Source: Warburgia ugandensis | Taxonomy: Eukaryota > Streptophyta > Magnoliopsida > Canellales > Canellaceae | Reading direction: 5' to 3' | Assembly: GCA_035236585.1 (NCBI GenBank) | Contig: CP141132.1 | Span: 26,371,445-26,435,444, forward strand | Length of the DNA stretch: 64,000 bases | Shown: positions 46,691 through 59,106 of the stretch, one piece after another | Numbering within the stretch: position 1 is the first letter of the stretch | How the letters are laid out: each line of letters starts with the position of its first letter | Notes under the pieces: generated by a model | What the model was told of the DNA's origin: nothing | Databases searched by the model: none | The model's input: the letters and a program-made list of their open reading frames with translations, nothing else | Made by a program: the position numbers and the translations under genes

Positions 46691-47900
46691 ATGTAGTGCC
46701 TTTAAAAGTGTTTCTTCAATCTTAAGGTAAGGCATTTCTAGGAAAGATTTTAACCTCTAACCATTTAGTTTTTTTATTTCACCATTCTTCTTAATCTCAA
46801 TGGGCCCATGTGGGTATATTGTGTGTACTATGTATGATCCAATCCATCTAGATATGAGTTTGCCTGGAAAGAGATGCAATCATGAATTATACAGCAAGAC
46901 CTCTTGCCCAATTGTGAAAGATTTTCATAAGATTTGGTGATCATGATTATCCTTCATTTGATCTTTGTCTATTCATACATAATCATATGCATCCTTTCTT
47001 AATTCTTCCAACTTATTGAGTAGGAGTTTTTAGTGGGTTCCAGTAGCATCTAATTCAAATTTGAGCTTTTTCATAGACCAGGTAGGAGGGTGACATGCCT
47101 TTCCATAGATCAAGCAGTAGGGTGACATGACTATTGGTGTTTTATAAGTAGTACGATAGTCCCACAAAGCATCGGTAAGTTCATAGACCGGTATTTCCTA
47201 CTTGGATTGATTATCTTCTCTAGAATATGCTTAATTTCCATATTCGAGACCTCTACTTGGCCACTAGTCTAAGGGTGGTATTGGGTAGCTATCCTCTGGT
47301 TGACCATACTTTTTCATTAGGTTCTCAAATACTTTCTTACAAAAGTGTTTTCCCCTATCACTTATTATGGTGCGTGGAGTACCAAACCGTGTAAAGATAT
47401 TCTCCTTTAACAATGTTACCACTACCTTGTGGTCATTGGTTTTGTAGAGTACAACCTCCACCCACTTGGACACGTAATCCACTCCCATTAGGATGTACAA
47501 ACTTCCAAAAGAATTAGGGAAGGGTCCCATGAAATCTATGCCCCAAACATCTAATGGTTTTATGACAAGGATTGGGTTTAAGGGCATCATGTGTCTCCTC
47601 CCTAGACTTCCTAACCTTTGACACCTCACACAGATTCTACAGTAGGCATGTGAATCTTTAAAAATGGCAAGCCAATAGAAATCACATGCAAAATTTTTGC
47701 AGGTATCATTTTAGAGTTAAAATGGCCCCCACATGCATGATCATGACAGAAGGAGATGATATGATTATGGTCACTATCTGGTACACATCTCCTTATCACC
47801 CAACTAGGATAGTACTTGAATAAGTACAGGTCGTCCTAAGTAAAGCATTTAACCTCTGTTAGAAATCTTTTCTTATCATATTTTGCCAATGATTGCGCAT
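46691..47900 (-). pseudogene. Element A integrase (Athila-like)
   Basis: Read downward: a broken zinc-finger region near 47740-47640 ([10 protein letters not shown]), then [16 protein letters not shown] and the central VDYVSKWVE, then [11 protein letters not shown] (second catalytic Asp) up to 47264. After a stop come DALWDYRTTYKTPI and MSPYCLIYGKACHPP (about 47200-47100), then an SRWIGSYIVHTIYPHGPIEI end near 46830. The last motif is typical of the Athila/Tat branch. Only 121 codons remain continuous. Confidence 0.8.
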
Positions 47901-47949
47901 TTGTCTTATAACAAGATAATTTACTATGTCTTCATACTAAGATAACTGG

Positions 47950-48583
47950 GAAATGTGTAGTAACTGTTCATCCAGAAAGGATTTAGTTATAGCCACATTA
48001 TTGTTAGTGTGCTCCACCACCAATCTAGATAAATGGTCTGCTGTGACATTTTTGGAACCTTTCTTATACCAATTTCTAAGTAAATTCTTGTAGCATTAGT
48101 ATCTAATGGATCAACCTAGGTTTCACATCCTTTTTAGAAAGGAGGTACTTTAAAGCTATATGATTTGACTACACTATAACTTTAGACCCTAACAAGTAAG
48201 ACCCTAACTAAGTCCGACCAACCTCTCAAGCATTTAGCTGATAAAAGGTAGAGGAAAGTGGTCTTTCCTTGTGATCACATTCAATTTTTGGTAATCAATG
48301 TAGACTCTCTGCTCGGTGGTCATGCTGGTGGCTATTAATTCATTTTCCTCATTTTTGCTGACTGTGACCTTGGATTTCTTAGGTACAACCTGAATGGGGC
48401 TAACCTAAGTGCTGTAAGAGATAAGGTATGTGACGTTAACATCTAAAAACTTAAGGACTTCATCTCTGACCATGTCCTTCATATGGATATTTAGTAGTTT
48501 TTGAGTTTTCCTAGAGGGTTTTTCATTTTCTTCTATGTGTATCCTATGCATGCACATGGCTGGACTAATCCCTTTTATGTCTA
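47950..48583 (-). pseudogene. Element A reverse transcriptase N-part fused by deletion to RNase H C-part
   Basis: From about 48580 down: ICMHRIH-type start, KDMVRDEVLKFLD, VSPIQVVPKKSK, VYIDYQKLN and HFPLPFI..MLERLVG to about 48205. The very next sequence reads as the end of RNase H (SYLLGSKVIV, LKYLLSKKDVKPRLI). The whole RT core with its YFDD/YIDD active site and the first half of RNase H are absent, so the element could not reverse-transcribe itself. Confidence 0.75.
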
Positions 48584-49053
48584 CTATAAACCATGAGCAG
48601 TCTTATGTTCCTTAAGAGCATCTAAAAGCTTACCCTCCACTTTATTATCTAAATCTAATGCTATTATAGTAGGTAAGGTTTCATCTGGTCTTAGATAAGA
48701 ATATTTGAGATTGTCAGGCATGGGTTTTAGGATTAGAGAAGATGGGTGCTCTATTGAGAGAGTAAGAACAGACTCTGAAGGAGGGAGTAGCTCCACATAA
48801 GGGCCCCACTTGGAGGTATCCATGATTGGAGCAGCCTCTAGAAGGTTGTTTATCTCCTAATAAACTTTGCTAAAGCAAAATCTCCATTAAACTGCATGAG
48901 ACAATCCTCTAGTGGGTCAAAGATGGAAGATGGGGGATGAATGTTGTGAATTAGGCTCTCGATCAAATTCACTTCACAAGAATCATTGAGGTCTAAATGT
49001 TGTTGGTCGGATTTAAAGATATTAAGCTTAACTTTAATGTTTCTCAATGACAA
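48584..49053 (-). pseudogene. Element A region between protease and reverse transcriptase
   Basis: Two frames, 49053-48850 and 48823-48584. The second carries LKPMPDNLKYSYL and LLDALKEHKTAHG, the conserved block preceding RT in Athila/Tat pol (usual: ELKPLP.HLKYAFLG ... KLL..L..HK.A.GW). Confidence 0.75.
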
Positions 49054-49330
49054 TTTTATTACACCACTCCTATAGTTATAATGGTGTTGGATGTTGCCAG
49101 GAATGGATGTCTAAGTATAATCAGAATATGACTGCCAGGATCAGATATAGTTGGCTGTCCAACACAATGAAATTAATAGGGTAATAAAACTAGTCCACCT
49201 CTATAAACAAATCTTCAACCAAACCATGGGGTATTTTATTAATCTATCTTCTTATTGTAACATGGTAGTGGTAGGTTTCAGCTCACCGAGCCTTAGTTGT
49301 ATCAAAGAGCTCACTTGCTAGGTTAAGAAA
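49054..49330 (-). pseudogene. Element A aspartic protease, degenerate
   Basis: The C-terminal protease pattern IILRHPFLATSNTII is readable near 49090-49130 (family: ILGRPFLATA.A.I). The catalytic DSG part upstream is too degraded to read with confidence. Confidence 0.6.
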
Positions 49331-51060
49331 GCCTTTTTCTATATATTTAGCTTTCTTTTTCTTGTGCAGAGATCTTTGAGGAACTTGGCATAGATAAGGA
49401 CATCTTTTATTGTGTTGAGCAATGAAATGTTAATTTGGACATGTTTAAATACATCCATGAACTCGTTGAAGTTTGTGCCCTTTCTAGCCTTGTTTAGTAA
49501 TTGAGGAAATGGGGCTTTGGCCACATAGGGTTGCCTCCATTGTTGGTTCTATAGGAGATTTCTGTCTCTTTTATTTCTCTTGTGTTTTGTTTACCTCTAT
49601 TTCCTTGTCAGTTTCCTTATCTTGCCCTACTTTGCTGTCAACTTGACGGCCTCCTCTAAGTGTGGTTATGGATTTGGCATGCTCATGAAGGTTAAGGTTT
49701 TAAGACCTTGGCCCTATCTCAAATTGGCCCTTAGGGTTAGGGATTGGCTGACTAGGAAAACTGACCCTTTCCTCTATCTTGTAAAGTAGCTGACAAGTGG
49801 TTAACCTACATCTTTAGTTTGGCTATGGCTTGAGAATTGACATTTTGCATTTGGTTCAAAGCCCTTTTTGTGTCTTCATTTTGTTGTCAATCATGTTTTG
49901 AATCTTTTCCTCAAAAGATGGTTTCTTTGGGTGTTGAAGTTGTTGGAAGTCAGGTAGCTGTTAAGGAATTATAGTTTTAGGAAAATTTTGGTTAAGGGGT
50001 TCACAAATGGTCCCCTTGGTGGTTATTCTTCAATTAGGAAAAGTTTGGATGCCTAACCCATCCACGATTGTAGGTCTCACAATATGGGTTACTGCTAGGA
50101 TTGCGATATTGATTTAATGCATTCACTTATTCAACATGATAGTCGCTAAGTACTTTATTTGATGGAAAAGTAGCAGTGATGTGGATTGGGCTAGAATGGA
50201 GAGCACACACCTCTTGTGGATGTTTAATAGATGTGGTGGTCATGAGGGACTAAAACATAATTTCAAGTTTGTCCATTCTCCCATCATACTTATCCATTCT
50301 TTCAAGCACATAATTGAGCTTATGGGATAGATTTATATGCATTCCAATCTCATATAGATCCCCTTTCTTTGGAGGCTAGTTGTTTCTCTCTCTTCTATTG
50401 GAATAATCTCATTATTGGGAATTATCTACCAATGTTTGAAAGAAATCCTAGGCCTCTCTCTCATCATTATGCATGAGGGACCCTCCAGTTGCTACATCTA
50501 TCATCTGTTTATTCTGAGGCATCAATGCCTCATGGAAGTAGTGGACCTGCTGGCATTTCTCAAATCCATAATGAGTGCATTTCTATAGCAGTTCATACCA
50601 CCATTCCCAACATTCATAATATTGTTCATCTCTTTGTTGGAAATTGTAATTTAACGACAAAGGGCATTTGTTTTGTGAATAGGGAAAAATTTGTTCAAAA
50701 ACTTCGTTGACAATTAGTCTCATGTATTAATGGAACCTACCTCTAAGGAGTTGAGCCATGACTTGGCTTTATCCTTGAGTGAGAACTAGAATTGCTTGAG
50801 CCTAATAGCATCATTCAAAAATTTTCAAAACCTAAATATGGCACAAATATCAAGGAACTCCTTGATATGTAGGTACAAGTCTTCTCGGTCTTAACCATAA
50901 AGTGGGGAGTAATTGTATGATTCCCAACTTTAACTCATAGTGGTATGCACTTCTTGGGGGTAGAGCTATACAAGTTGGGTTGTTTAGATAGAGAGGTGCA
51001 TAAAAATTTCTAATAGCTTTGTGCTTGATTACTACTAGCAGTTCTGCCATGAGGATAGGA
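49331..51060 (-). pseudogene. Element A gag
   Basis: Read downward: gag core near 51050-50850 (YELKLGIIQLLPT; family FELKPGLIQML), then degraded sequence, and the gag-pro linker at 49524-49339 (PFPQLLNKARKGTNF, then YAKFLKDLCTRKRK; family PFPQ.L ... YAKFLK.L...KRK). Multiple stops; the plus-strand frames here are shadows. Confidence 0.7.
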
Positions 51061-51813
51061 ACTTAGCTACTTTCCCCTTGTCTAAGGTTGCATTGAATCT
51101 CTAGGTTGGAAGTTGCTAACTCTAGGTTCTAAAATTGACACCCTTGTATAAATTGTCCTAATCTAAATGACCTAACTATATGCTGACTTTAACTCTAAGC
51201 AATGCACAATCAAATCCTAGTATTCACTAATCAAGCAGTGTCTTGATTATCATTTTTTACTGCGTAAGTGGTAGCTTCTTAGGTTATAGCCGTGTTCAGG
51301 CTAACCTTTGTTACATAAGTGTTTGAATTAATGCAACAATCCTAAGTATTATGCAACAATTATCAATGCATAACCCTAATATATATGAATTATACTACCA
51401 TCACAAATGAAAAATTATACTAAATGCACTTTATCCTAAAAATTAAAATTTGGGTGAGGATTTCTCATAGTGAGGGCTTTGATGATGATCAAGTGTGGAC
51501 CACCATACCCCACACTTGCCTTGTATCATTACAATCCATTTAAAAATTAAAAAAAATTAAACTTGAAGTTGCAAAGGGCCTCACTACAATTTCACTCAAA
51601 TCCTAATATAGGAAAGCAATAAAAACCTAATCTATGTTGTTGAAGCCATGGCCCAGGATTGCTTTGCTCCTTTACTGATTTCCCTCGCACAAAAATCAAA
51701 GAAATTGTTCAATATAAGGAAAATAGCAAATGAATGCAAAACCCTAAAATAATGCACTCTAAACCTAGACTAGAGGAAAATAATCTAAAGTATGGTCCAC
51801 TTTACAAAATGTT
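51061..51813 (-). mobile_element. Element A leader between primer-binding site and gag
   Basis: Non-coding AT-rich sequence, as expected for the untranslated leader of a large gypsy element. Confidence 0.5.
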
Positions 51814-51817
51814 GTGA

Positions 51818-51837
51818 CTCCTGGGCAATGGTGCTAA
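51818..51837 (-). other. Primer-binding site of element A
   Basis: Minus strand reads tagcaccattgcccaggag, a degenerate form of the Athila/Tat primer site TGGCGCCGTTGCCGGGGA, about 9 nt inside the 5' LTR end. Confidence 0.7.
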
Positions 51838-51845
51838 AAACTTTT

Positions 51846-54385
51846 TGTGATTTTAAAATTAATCTCACAAACACACGAATTGGTTGTAGCAATTCATGCT
51901 CGGAGGTCAATCCCAAGAGGAATTGAATGGTTGTGATACTAGTGGTCCTTACTTTAAATTGTGGAACCTAGCCAAATTCAAGAGATCTTTTCCTAGACTA
52001 AAAATAGAAGCTAACATATAAAGATGGAACCTAAAACTTAACATAAGTCAAATTCAATAATTTCCTAAAACACACACTTTCTAAAAATAAAAATTTCCTA
52101 AATGAAAACTTCCTAAATATATGACTTTCCTAAATTAAATTAAAACTTTCTAAAGATACAATTTAGCAACTTTCCTAAATCTAACTTTCGAAGCATGAAA
52201 TTAAGTAATTAATCTAAGGAAAACATGCAAATAATTAACTACTTTCCTAATCATGCAAATCCTAAAGAATGCAATGGAATTTGTGGGAATGAAAACTTTA
52301 ACTATTAACAACTAATCAATAACGTGCTAAGTAATCAAACCGAAACTAACATTCAACACTAGTTAGACTAACTTTTCCTAACATGAATGGATTCAACTAG
52401 CTTGATATTTAACACCACCAATTCACTCAAAACCATATGCACTACTTATGGGTAGCACACATGGTAGCATTATGATTTGGTAAGTGTTCTTCACGATTGT
52501 TAAAATGAGCAATTAAACTAATGATCTACTAGAAACCAAGGAGAGTTCCAATGTTTCCTATATTTATCCTAAAAACCTTCAAAAATCATGCGTTCACTCT
52601 TTTGAGATATACTCATGGTTTCCTTAGGTTTTTTATTGAATGGTTGTGAGATTAAAATAAAGCATTCAATTAATTACAATACCATGAAGTCAACATGCAA
52701 CAAGTAAATAAGAAGAACTCATTATCATCCATCAATCAAAGGATATTCCATTCAACATCAACAAGCATTGAAAAGAAGGAACACTACAAAAGATGCTGCA
52801 TTCTATTCATGAAATGGGAGCTCCATGCTTTACAAAGATGTAATCCAAATATGATTCCTCAATACACCTTAATCAATATCCAAGTCTCTTAGAAAGTTGC
52901 ATGTGAACCATTGAAAGCAACTATAGGAAAAGAAGCATGTGAGTGGAATCACTAACAAAATATCTAAGCAAGGATAAGATTAGATTCAAAGTGACTTTCC
53001 TTTGGCTGTCACTTCAAGGGAAAAACTAACTTTGAATCTCAAATCATAACCAAAAGGAACTAAAGCAATGAAAGAAACAATTAGCAACAATGAAAGCTAA
53101 AGACAATTCAAAAGGGATGGAGATCAAAAGGACTAAACCAACATTCTAAAGAAGAACAACAATATCAATCCTAGGCACAAACACTTGGGGAAGTAGCAAC
53201 TCAACTTAGAAGACAGTAGCAGCCACCCAAAAGGAGAAGAAGTTCAATGCAAAAGAGAAAAGACAATGGTGTAGAAAGAGAACGCCCTCCTCAAAGTGAA
53301 GAAGGCATCTTTTTCTTCCTAGGGAGAGATGTCTCTAAACTTTGGTTTTTGATGTATTTCATATTTCTTTCTCCTATATTTTCTAGGGTGACTTATGTTA
53401 GATGTATGGTGAGGATGAAAACAAGGGAAATGGGATGGCTTGGACGGGTGGCTAGTTAGGGTTTTGTAAGAGATGGAAGGTGGCTACCTTTGGATTACAA
53501 GTCGGATGGGAGATGCTACTTTTTTAGGAAGAGGCATCTCCCCCCTTCAAAATTCATTGATGCTAGCTTAGAATATGGAAATTGGGTGGATAAGGTGAGG
53601 TAAGAGAGAGAAAAGAAGGTGTGAGGAAAGAGATGGGTAGGAAAAGATAGGAAAGGGAGGTGAGGTGAGGTGAGGTGGGGAAAAGGGATTGGCTAGGTGA
53701 TTTTCTAGGAAGTGGGGATTGGTTGGGTGGTTTGGATGGGAGTTTAGAAAGGTGGAGAAGTTTTATAAAGGTGGGACTCTTGAATAGAAAGTGAAATTCG
53801 TGATGCATCTTAGTGGTGAGGTGGAAAGAGAGAAAAAAGAGGGAAAAACATAAAATTTGAAGGGGTGTCTTCCTATTGCTCTACATGCTACCTTACCCTA
53901 ATGGAATTTTCCTTAGTTCTCTTCAAATTATCCCCATAAATCCTAAGGAAAATTGTTCAAATTCTCCACCAATCATGGCCTTCCATTTAGCTTAGGTCAT
54001 GTGGCTTTGATGGCTAACTTTGAGGGCTCCATTTGCTTGGCTTCATGGATGGCTTAGATGGCTCTCTTAGCTTAGCTTGATGGCTAAATTCCTTAGCTTT
54101 GGTGGTTGCTTGGCTCCTTAGCTAGTCATCTTCTTCATAGCTTGAATATGGCTAACTAGCTTAAGTGAAACATGCAAAGGTGGTGGGCTTTGCATGGCTT
54201 GTGCATGGGCCTACTTTGGCCACCTTTAGCTCCTCTAATTGCATCCATTGCTTCTAAAAGATGATCTTGATCTTGATTTCATGTTGGATTGATGACTTTT
54301 AGGCTTTGATTCAATCTTTTGATCTTGTTCTTCCTTTTTTATACCGATTGATCTTGGCCGTCGGATTACCATCTTGCTTCCTGTA
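51846..54385 (-). repeat. 5' LTR of Athila-like element A, truncated
   Basis: Colinear with 39234-41960 from ...aaaatcaca (51846) up to 'ccatcttgcttcct' at about 54380, after which similarity ends. About 240 bp at its outer (U3) end are missing, so no target duplication can be read. The frames 52695-52892, 53247-53459 and 53808-53563 are inside the LTR and not genes. Confidence 0.8.
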
Positions 54386-55640
54386 AAAAGTTTTTCAAAT
54401 CATGATTAGAATCTTGAATAAATCTTCTAAATAGAAACACAAGTTAAATAACATCAAACTCATAAAAATAGCTGTATATCATCATTGATAGTCATTCCCC
54501 AACCCACATATATCCATTCACTCCTAGGTCCACATATCTAGACACCAATGGTCCACATAATGGTCATGAATGTCATACTCGACATATCATCCTACTACTA
54601 CTATCACTCTATACCATACTAAAATCATAGACTACTATGCTGTAGTGCTTTGCTCTCATCGAGATCTAGAACCATCATCCTCTAACACCAAATGTGAAAA
54701 AATACGTACTCATTTCTACATGGGGAGACAAACTGTCATAGTGTGGCCTTCCTATATTTACCACCACCTGACCTTTTGCCTTGTTATGGGCATCGTATCC
54801 ATATCATAAGTTTCAAAGAGTGGGTGCTCAAACCCTACTACTCTCCAAGCATAGTATCCACTAGACCTACACTTGTATAAAATAAATAAATCAATCATTA
54901 TGCCTAAATATAATAAAATCAAGAGGATATTCGCCTATGCACTATAAATCCATGGAAGTACTATATCATATACATAATTGGTACCCCATGCTAAAATGAA
55001 GCCCTTCCAAGATTCAAATCAAATCACATGGAGATAAAACATGCAGTGTATTCTCAAATCATGCTTTTTTGATATATTTATATTACAATATCTCATATAT
55101 AATACTATAACTTTTCATTTCATAAATTGTCATAAATACTACATGTATAATAACACATAATTATTTCATTTTATAAATATTTTATGCTACTATCAAATTC
55201 ATCATATTTATCAAAAGATCATGCAATTTTATAAAATTTGCATCTTAAGATTCCACCTACCTTGAATATGTAAGATATGCAATACACTCAATCTGTATCA
55301 ATAAGGCGTGTCTATCAATATAGATGTATAGTACAATGCTATTTTTCTTTTCCTTAACTCTCATTTTTAGTTTATTTGGGCTTTGATCTCAACAATTAAG
55401 ATGATTTTATCTTTACTTATCACTAATCATACATCTATCTCTTTATTTTTACCATATTGTCAAATCTTGACCATTGATTAAAGATCAATGAACCAGATCA
55501 TCTAATTATGTTCAGTTCTTATTGATCTCTAACTTATAAGTAGTCTATTTCATATTTCAATGTTTAATCTATTGATCAGATGATTAGATTAAATTTTGAT
55601 CAGTTAGATGAACAGTTCCAAATCATCCTAAGGTCCAAAT
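54386..55640 (-). repeat. Probable LTR fragment of another gypsy family
   Basis: On the minus strand it shares words with the solo LTR at 43089-46030, such as the 'gggtacc' and 'gcatgttttatctccatg' / 'gcatgttttacc' regions (near 45410-45490 there) and repeated ATGATCTGA-type words. It interrupts the junction between LTR A and the leader of LTR B. Ends are not determined. Confidence 0.35.
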
Positions 55641-55697
55641 AATTTAAGGTATTGTCCACTACACAAACCTTTGTGACTCTCCAGCAACGACACTAAA
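55641..55697 (-). other. Primer-binding site and start of leader belonging to LTR B
   Basis: Minus strand reads tagtgtcgttgctggagagtcacaa, a primer site like that of element A, then about 45 bp colinear with element A's leader before similarity stops near 55640. Confidence 0.65.
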
Positions 55698-55701
55698 AAT
55701 T

Positions 55702-58594
55702 TGTTGCTATTTGAAGTCTTAACTCACAAGTACACAAATCAGTTGTAGTAATTCATGCGATGGAGGCCAGTGTCGTGAGGAATCAAATGATTTGTGTAAT
55801 TAGAAGTCCCTACTTTAAATATCTAACCTATCTAAGATAATGATATTTTTTCCTTATCTTTTATTAGAATCTTAACATGAAATAGAATAAGTAAGAAACT
55901 AAAAGTTTAGAAACTTTCCTAAAATCTTTAACTTCATAAAATAGAACTTCCCTAGATTAAAACTTTCTAAAATATGAAGTTACCTAAATTAACTTCCTAA
56001 ACAAGCAATTTCTAAAGAATGCAATTATCCTAATGGGAATGCATATAACAACAAGACTCAAGCAACAAAACCCTACTTTTCTAAATATGAGTAATTCCCT
56101 AGCTAATCAAATTAAATGCTAATTAATGAATAACCACACACCAAATTTAAGGAAAGTACAACTAGAACCATGCGCATGACCCTAGAGTGGGGCACATGAT
56201 TCTAGTATGATTCCTAAATGGGAAAGCTTGCAAATGGGATGCTTGGAAGGTTAAATGATAATGATGAAAGAGCACGATCAAAATTTAGTAATAAAATCTA
56301 ACTCTAAAAACAAATAATGGTGAGCAATACATGCAACTCTAGCCTTAATCAACTACTTGCAATTTCAATCAATTAATTAATCTTAAATATCCCTCTAAAC
56401 ACACCCAAAGTCATCAACCAATCTAATCAATCAATGACTAACCCAGTCAAAGTCATGTGCCCAGTCCATGAGTGGTGCTCATGATTACAAAATAGGTTGG
56501 TTAATTTTGATGCTTAGTTGAGCTAATAACTTGAGTGCATTGGCTGTTAACTATGAGTAAACAAGGAAGATTACTAATTTCCTTCAATCTTCGACCCAAA
56601 AGATTATTAAAACCATGCGCATATCATAAGAGTGGTGTGCATGGTTCAATGGTTTTCAATTGACCTAGTTGGGTTTTCAAAGCACAACTCCATTATTTAT
56701 CAAGTCATGAGATTGGCATGTAAGAAAGAAACATAGTAAAATCAATACATTCATCAATCAAGAGGAACTTAACTAATAATAACTTTGTATTAATCAAATG
56801 GAGAAACACATTACAAAGATGGTGCGCACCACTCTTGGTGAGTGCGCACCATGCCTTACAAGGAAAATACTCAAACTAAAATCTCTTCAACACTTCCCCC
56901 TCCAACAAGCTTGAGATCCAAGGGAAAATCCTATGAAAAAAACAAGGCTTAAGGGGAAATAGGGTAAACTTAAATGAACCTAAGTTGAGCAAACAAGAGA
57001 ACAATCAAGGAAAAGGCACCTACGTTTTCTTGAAAAGCTTGTGTAGAACATTCATCTAGGGAGCACCAAAATGTGGAACCAACTAAAGCATTAAAGGATG
57101 AAACTTGAGGAGAAATTCACCAACAAAGAATGCTCCATGGGCTGCAATGAAAAGGAGAGAAAACTTAGGGAAAATTGTGGTTTTCAAGAGAAGGTGGAGG
57201 TACCACTTTTTTAGGCATCTCCACTCTCCACTCTTGGTGTCCCTCCCTATGAACCCGAAAGCCCTACTTTTATAGATCATTTCCTTTGTAATCTTGCTGG
57301 CTTATGATCATAAGGTGGAAAAGAGGTGGGAATTAGATCTAAGATTGGGATTAAAAGGTATCCAAATTGGTTAGGAAGATTTTGTGGAAATCTAAATGGT
57401 TAGAAAATAATTAGATAGGTGGGAAAAGTGATGCAAGGTGAGATTAGAAAGAGAGATCCATGGGTGTATATGTCATGTAATGAGTGGGAAATTATGGGGT
57501 GGAATGGGAAGGGAGCACTGAATTTGTAGGAGTTAGGTGTGGAGCTCCCTCTCCATGCTTGATTTTGGAAGTGTTTTAGGAAAGGTAAAAAATGTGGAAA
57601 CACCCATGGGTTGAATGCCATGGAAAGGGTGTAACCCTTGAATCATAAGTAGATGGTGGGAATGATGGGATGGATTGGAAAAATGGGCTAAGATTTAAAA
57701 AGATAATTGGCTGGTCTAGGATGGAGCTGGGAAGGTGAGAGAGTTTTAGAAAGTTAGGATTCTTTGGTGGGAAAGTGAAATTCGTAGTGCTACTTTAAGG
57801 TGAGATGGAGAGAGAGAAAAAAGTGAGAAAATCATAGAAAAATAGTGAAAATAGAGTGGTATCTTCCTATTAATCAATGTACTCTCTTTACCAATTAGAT
57901 TTTCCCTCAATTATCTTCAAAATAACCTTAAAAATCTTAAGGATATTTCTTTGGATTTTTCTTCAATCATGGCCTTCCATGTAGCTTGGCTTAAGTGGTT
58001 TGATGGCTTGCTTTGACGCCTCATTTGGCTTGGCTTCATGGCTTGTTTTAGGGCCTCTTTTGACTTGGCTTGGTGGCTCAACCCCATGGCCTTGATGGCT
58101 AGCTAGCCTTCTTAGCTTGTGACATCCTTCATGGTTTGAATATGACTAGGTAGATTAAGTGAATTCCATGAAAAGGTGGTGGACTTTGCATGGCTTGTGC
58201 ATGGGCCCCTTGGCCACTTTTGAGTCCTCCAATTTCATCTTTTGCATACTTTAAGGTGATCCTGATCCTTGATCTCATGTTAGATTAATTACTTTCATGC
58301 TTTGACTCAATCTTTTGATCTTAAATTTGAATTTTCATCTCCATTGATCTCGGCCATTGGATCCTTATCTTGTTTCCTAGAAAAAGTCAAAAAATCTAAT
58401 TAAATATTAAAAAATAATTATTCATATACTTAACTCTGATTAGCCTTTGAACTTACAAATTTTCAAAATTTTAATCTTTTAGGTAAAAAATCCATGTGTT
58501 ATAAAATTTGACCAAAATCCTTAATTTACCCCTAAAAGTTGTAACACATGGGTGACTAATTAGGTAGTTTTAATACAAAATTAGAAACTTATCA
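55702..58594 (-). repeat. Athila-like LTR B (2893 bp)
   Basis: Related but clearly diverged copy of the element A LTR. The lower end starts TGTTGC (minus strand ends ...gcaaca) and the upper end is acttatca (minus strand TGATAAGTTTCTAATTTTG). The primer site on its lower side makes it a 5' LTR of a minus-strand element whose interior is lost. Frames 57083-57280 and 57400-57621 are inside it. Confidence 0.75.
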
Positions 58595-59106
58595 TAAGCC
58601 TTCTAGATTAACTATTTTATGTGTTAGATCTATTCAAAAGGAAAATTGATTAAATTACATTTTGGGTTAATGGTTCTAATAGGCAAATTGGATATGTTAA
58701 AACAAATTTGTGAATCCATAAATGGATTAGTTCTATTGCCAGGATGCAACTACGTCTCATTGATTTTATGGGCTCCTCATGTGAGCACCCTCCACTCACG
58801 TCTTCTTAGTGCATTTGCTTAGTGTGTCTTGGACACAAAAATCAGGTAAGACAGTGAATAGTTCAATCATGGCTGTCCGCTTAGCCCCTTGGAGTTAGAT
58901 CCCAATTTGGATGGTAAGATCAACTTTGATTAGTTTGTCGACAACATAAGATGTAGATCAAGCAAAAATAAACTAGTCCCATGATTTTTCACTATCTGAT
59001 AGTTGTTAGAAATGGTCGCCATTGCCGAAAAAGGTGACCCAAAAATGGTCACTGCCGGAGACTGGAAAAAAGTGGAAAATCATGGAAAAAAGAGTATGAA
59101 ATCTTA
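58595..59106. other. Sequence between LTR B and internal fragment D; nothing recognised
   Basis: No polypurine tract beside LTR B and no frame of note. It separates two Athila-like pieces that do not belong together directly. Confidence 0.4.
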
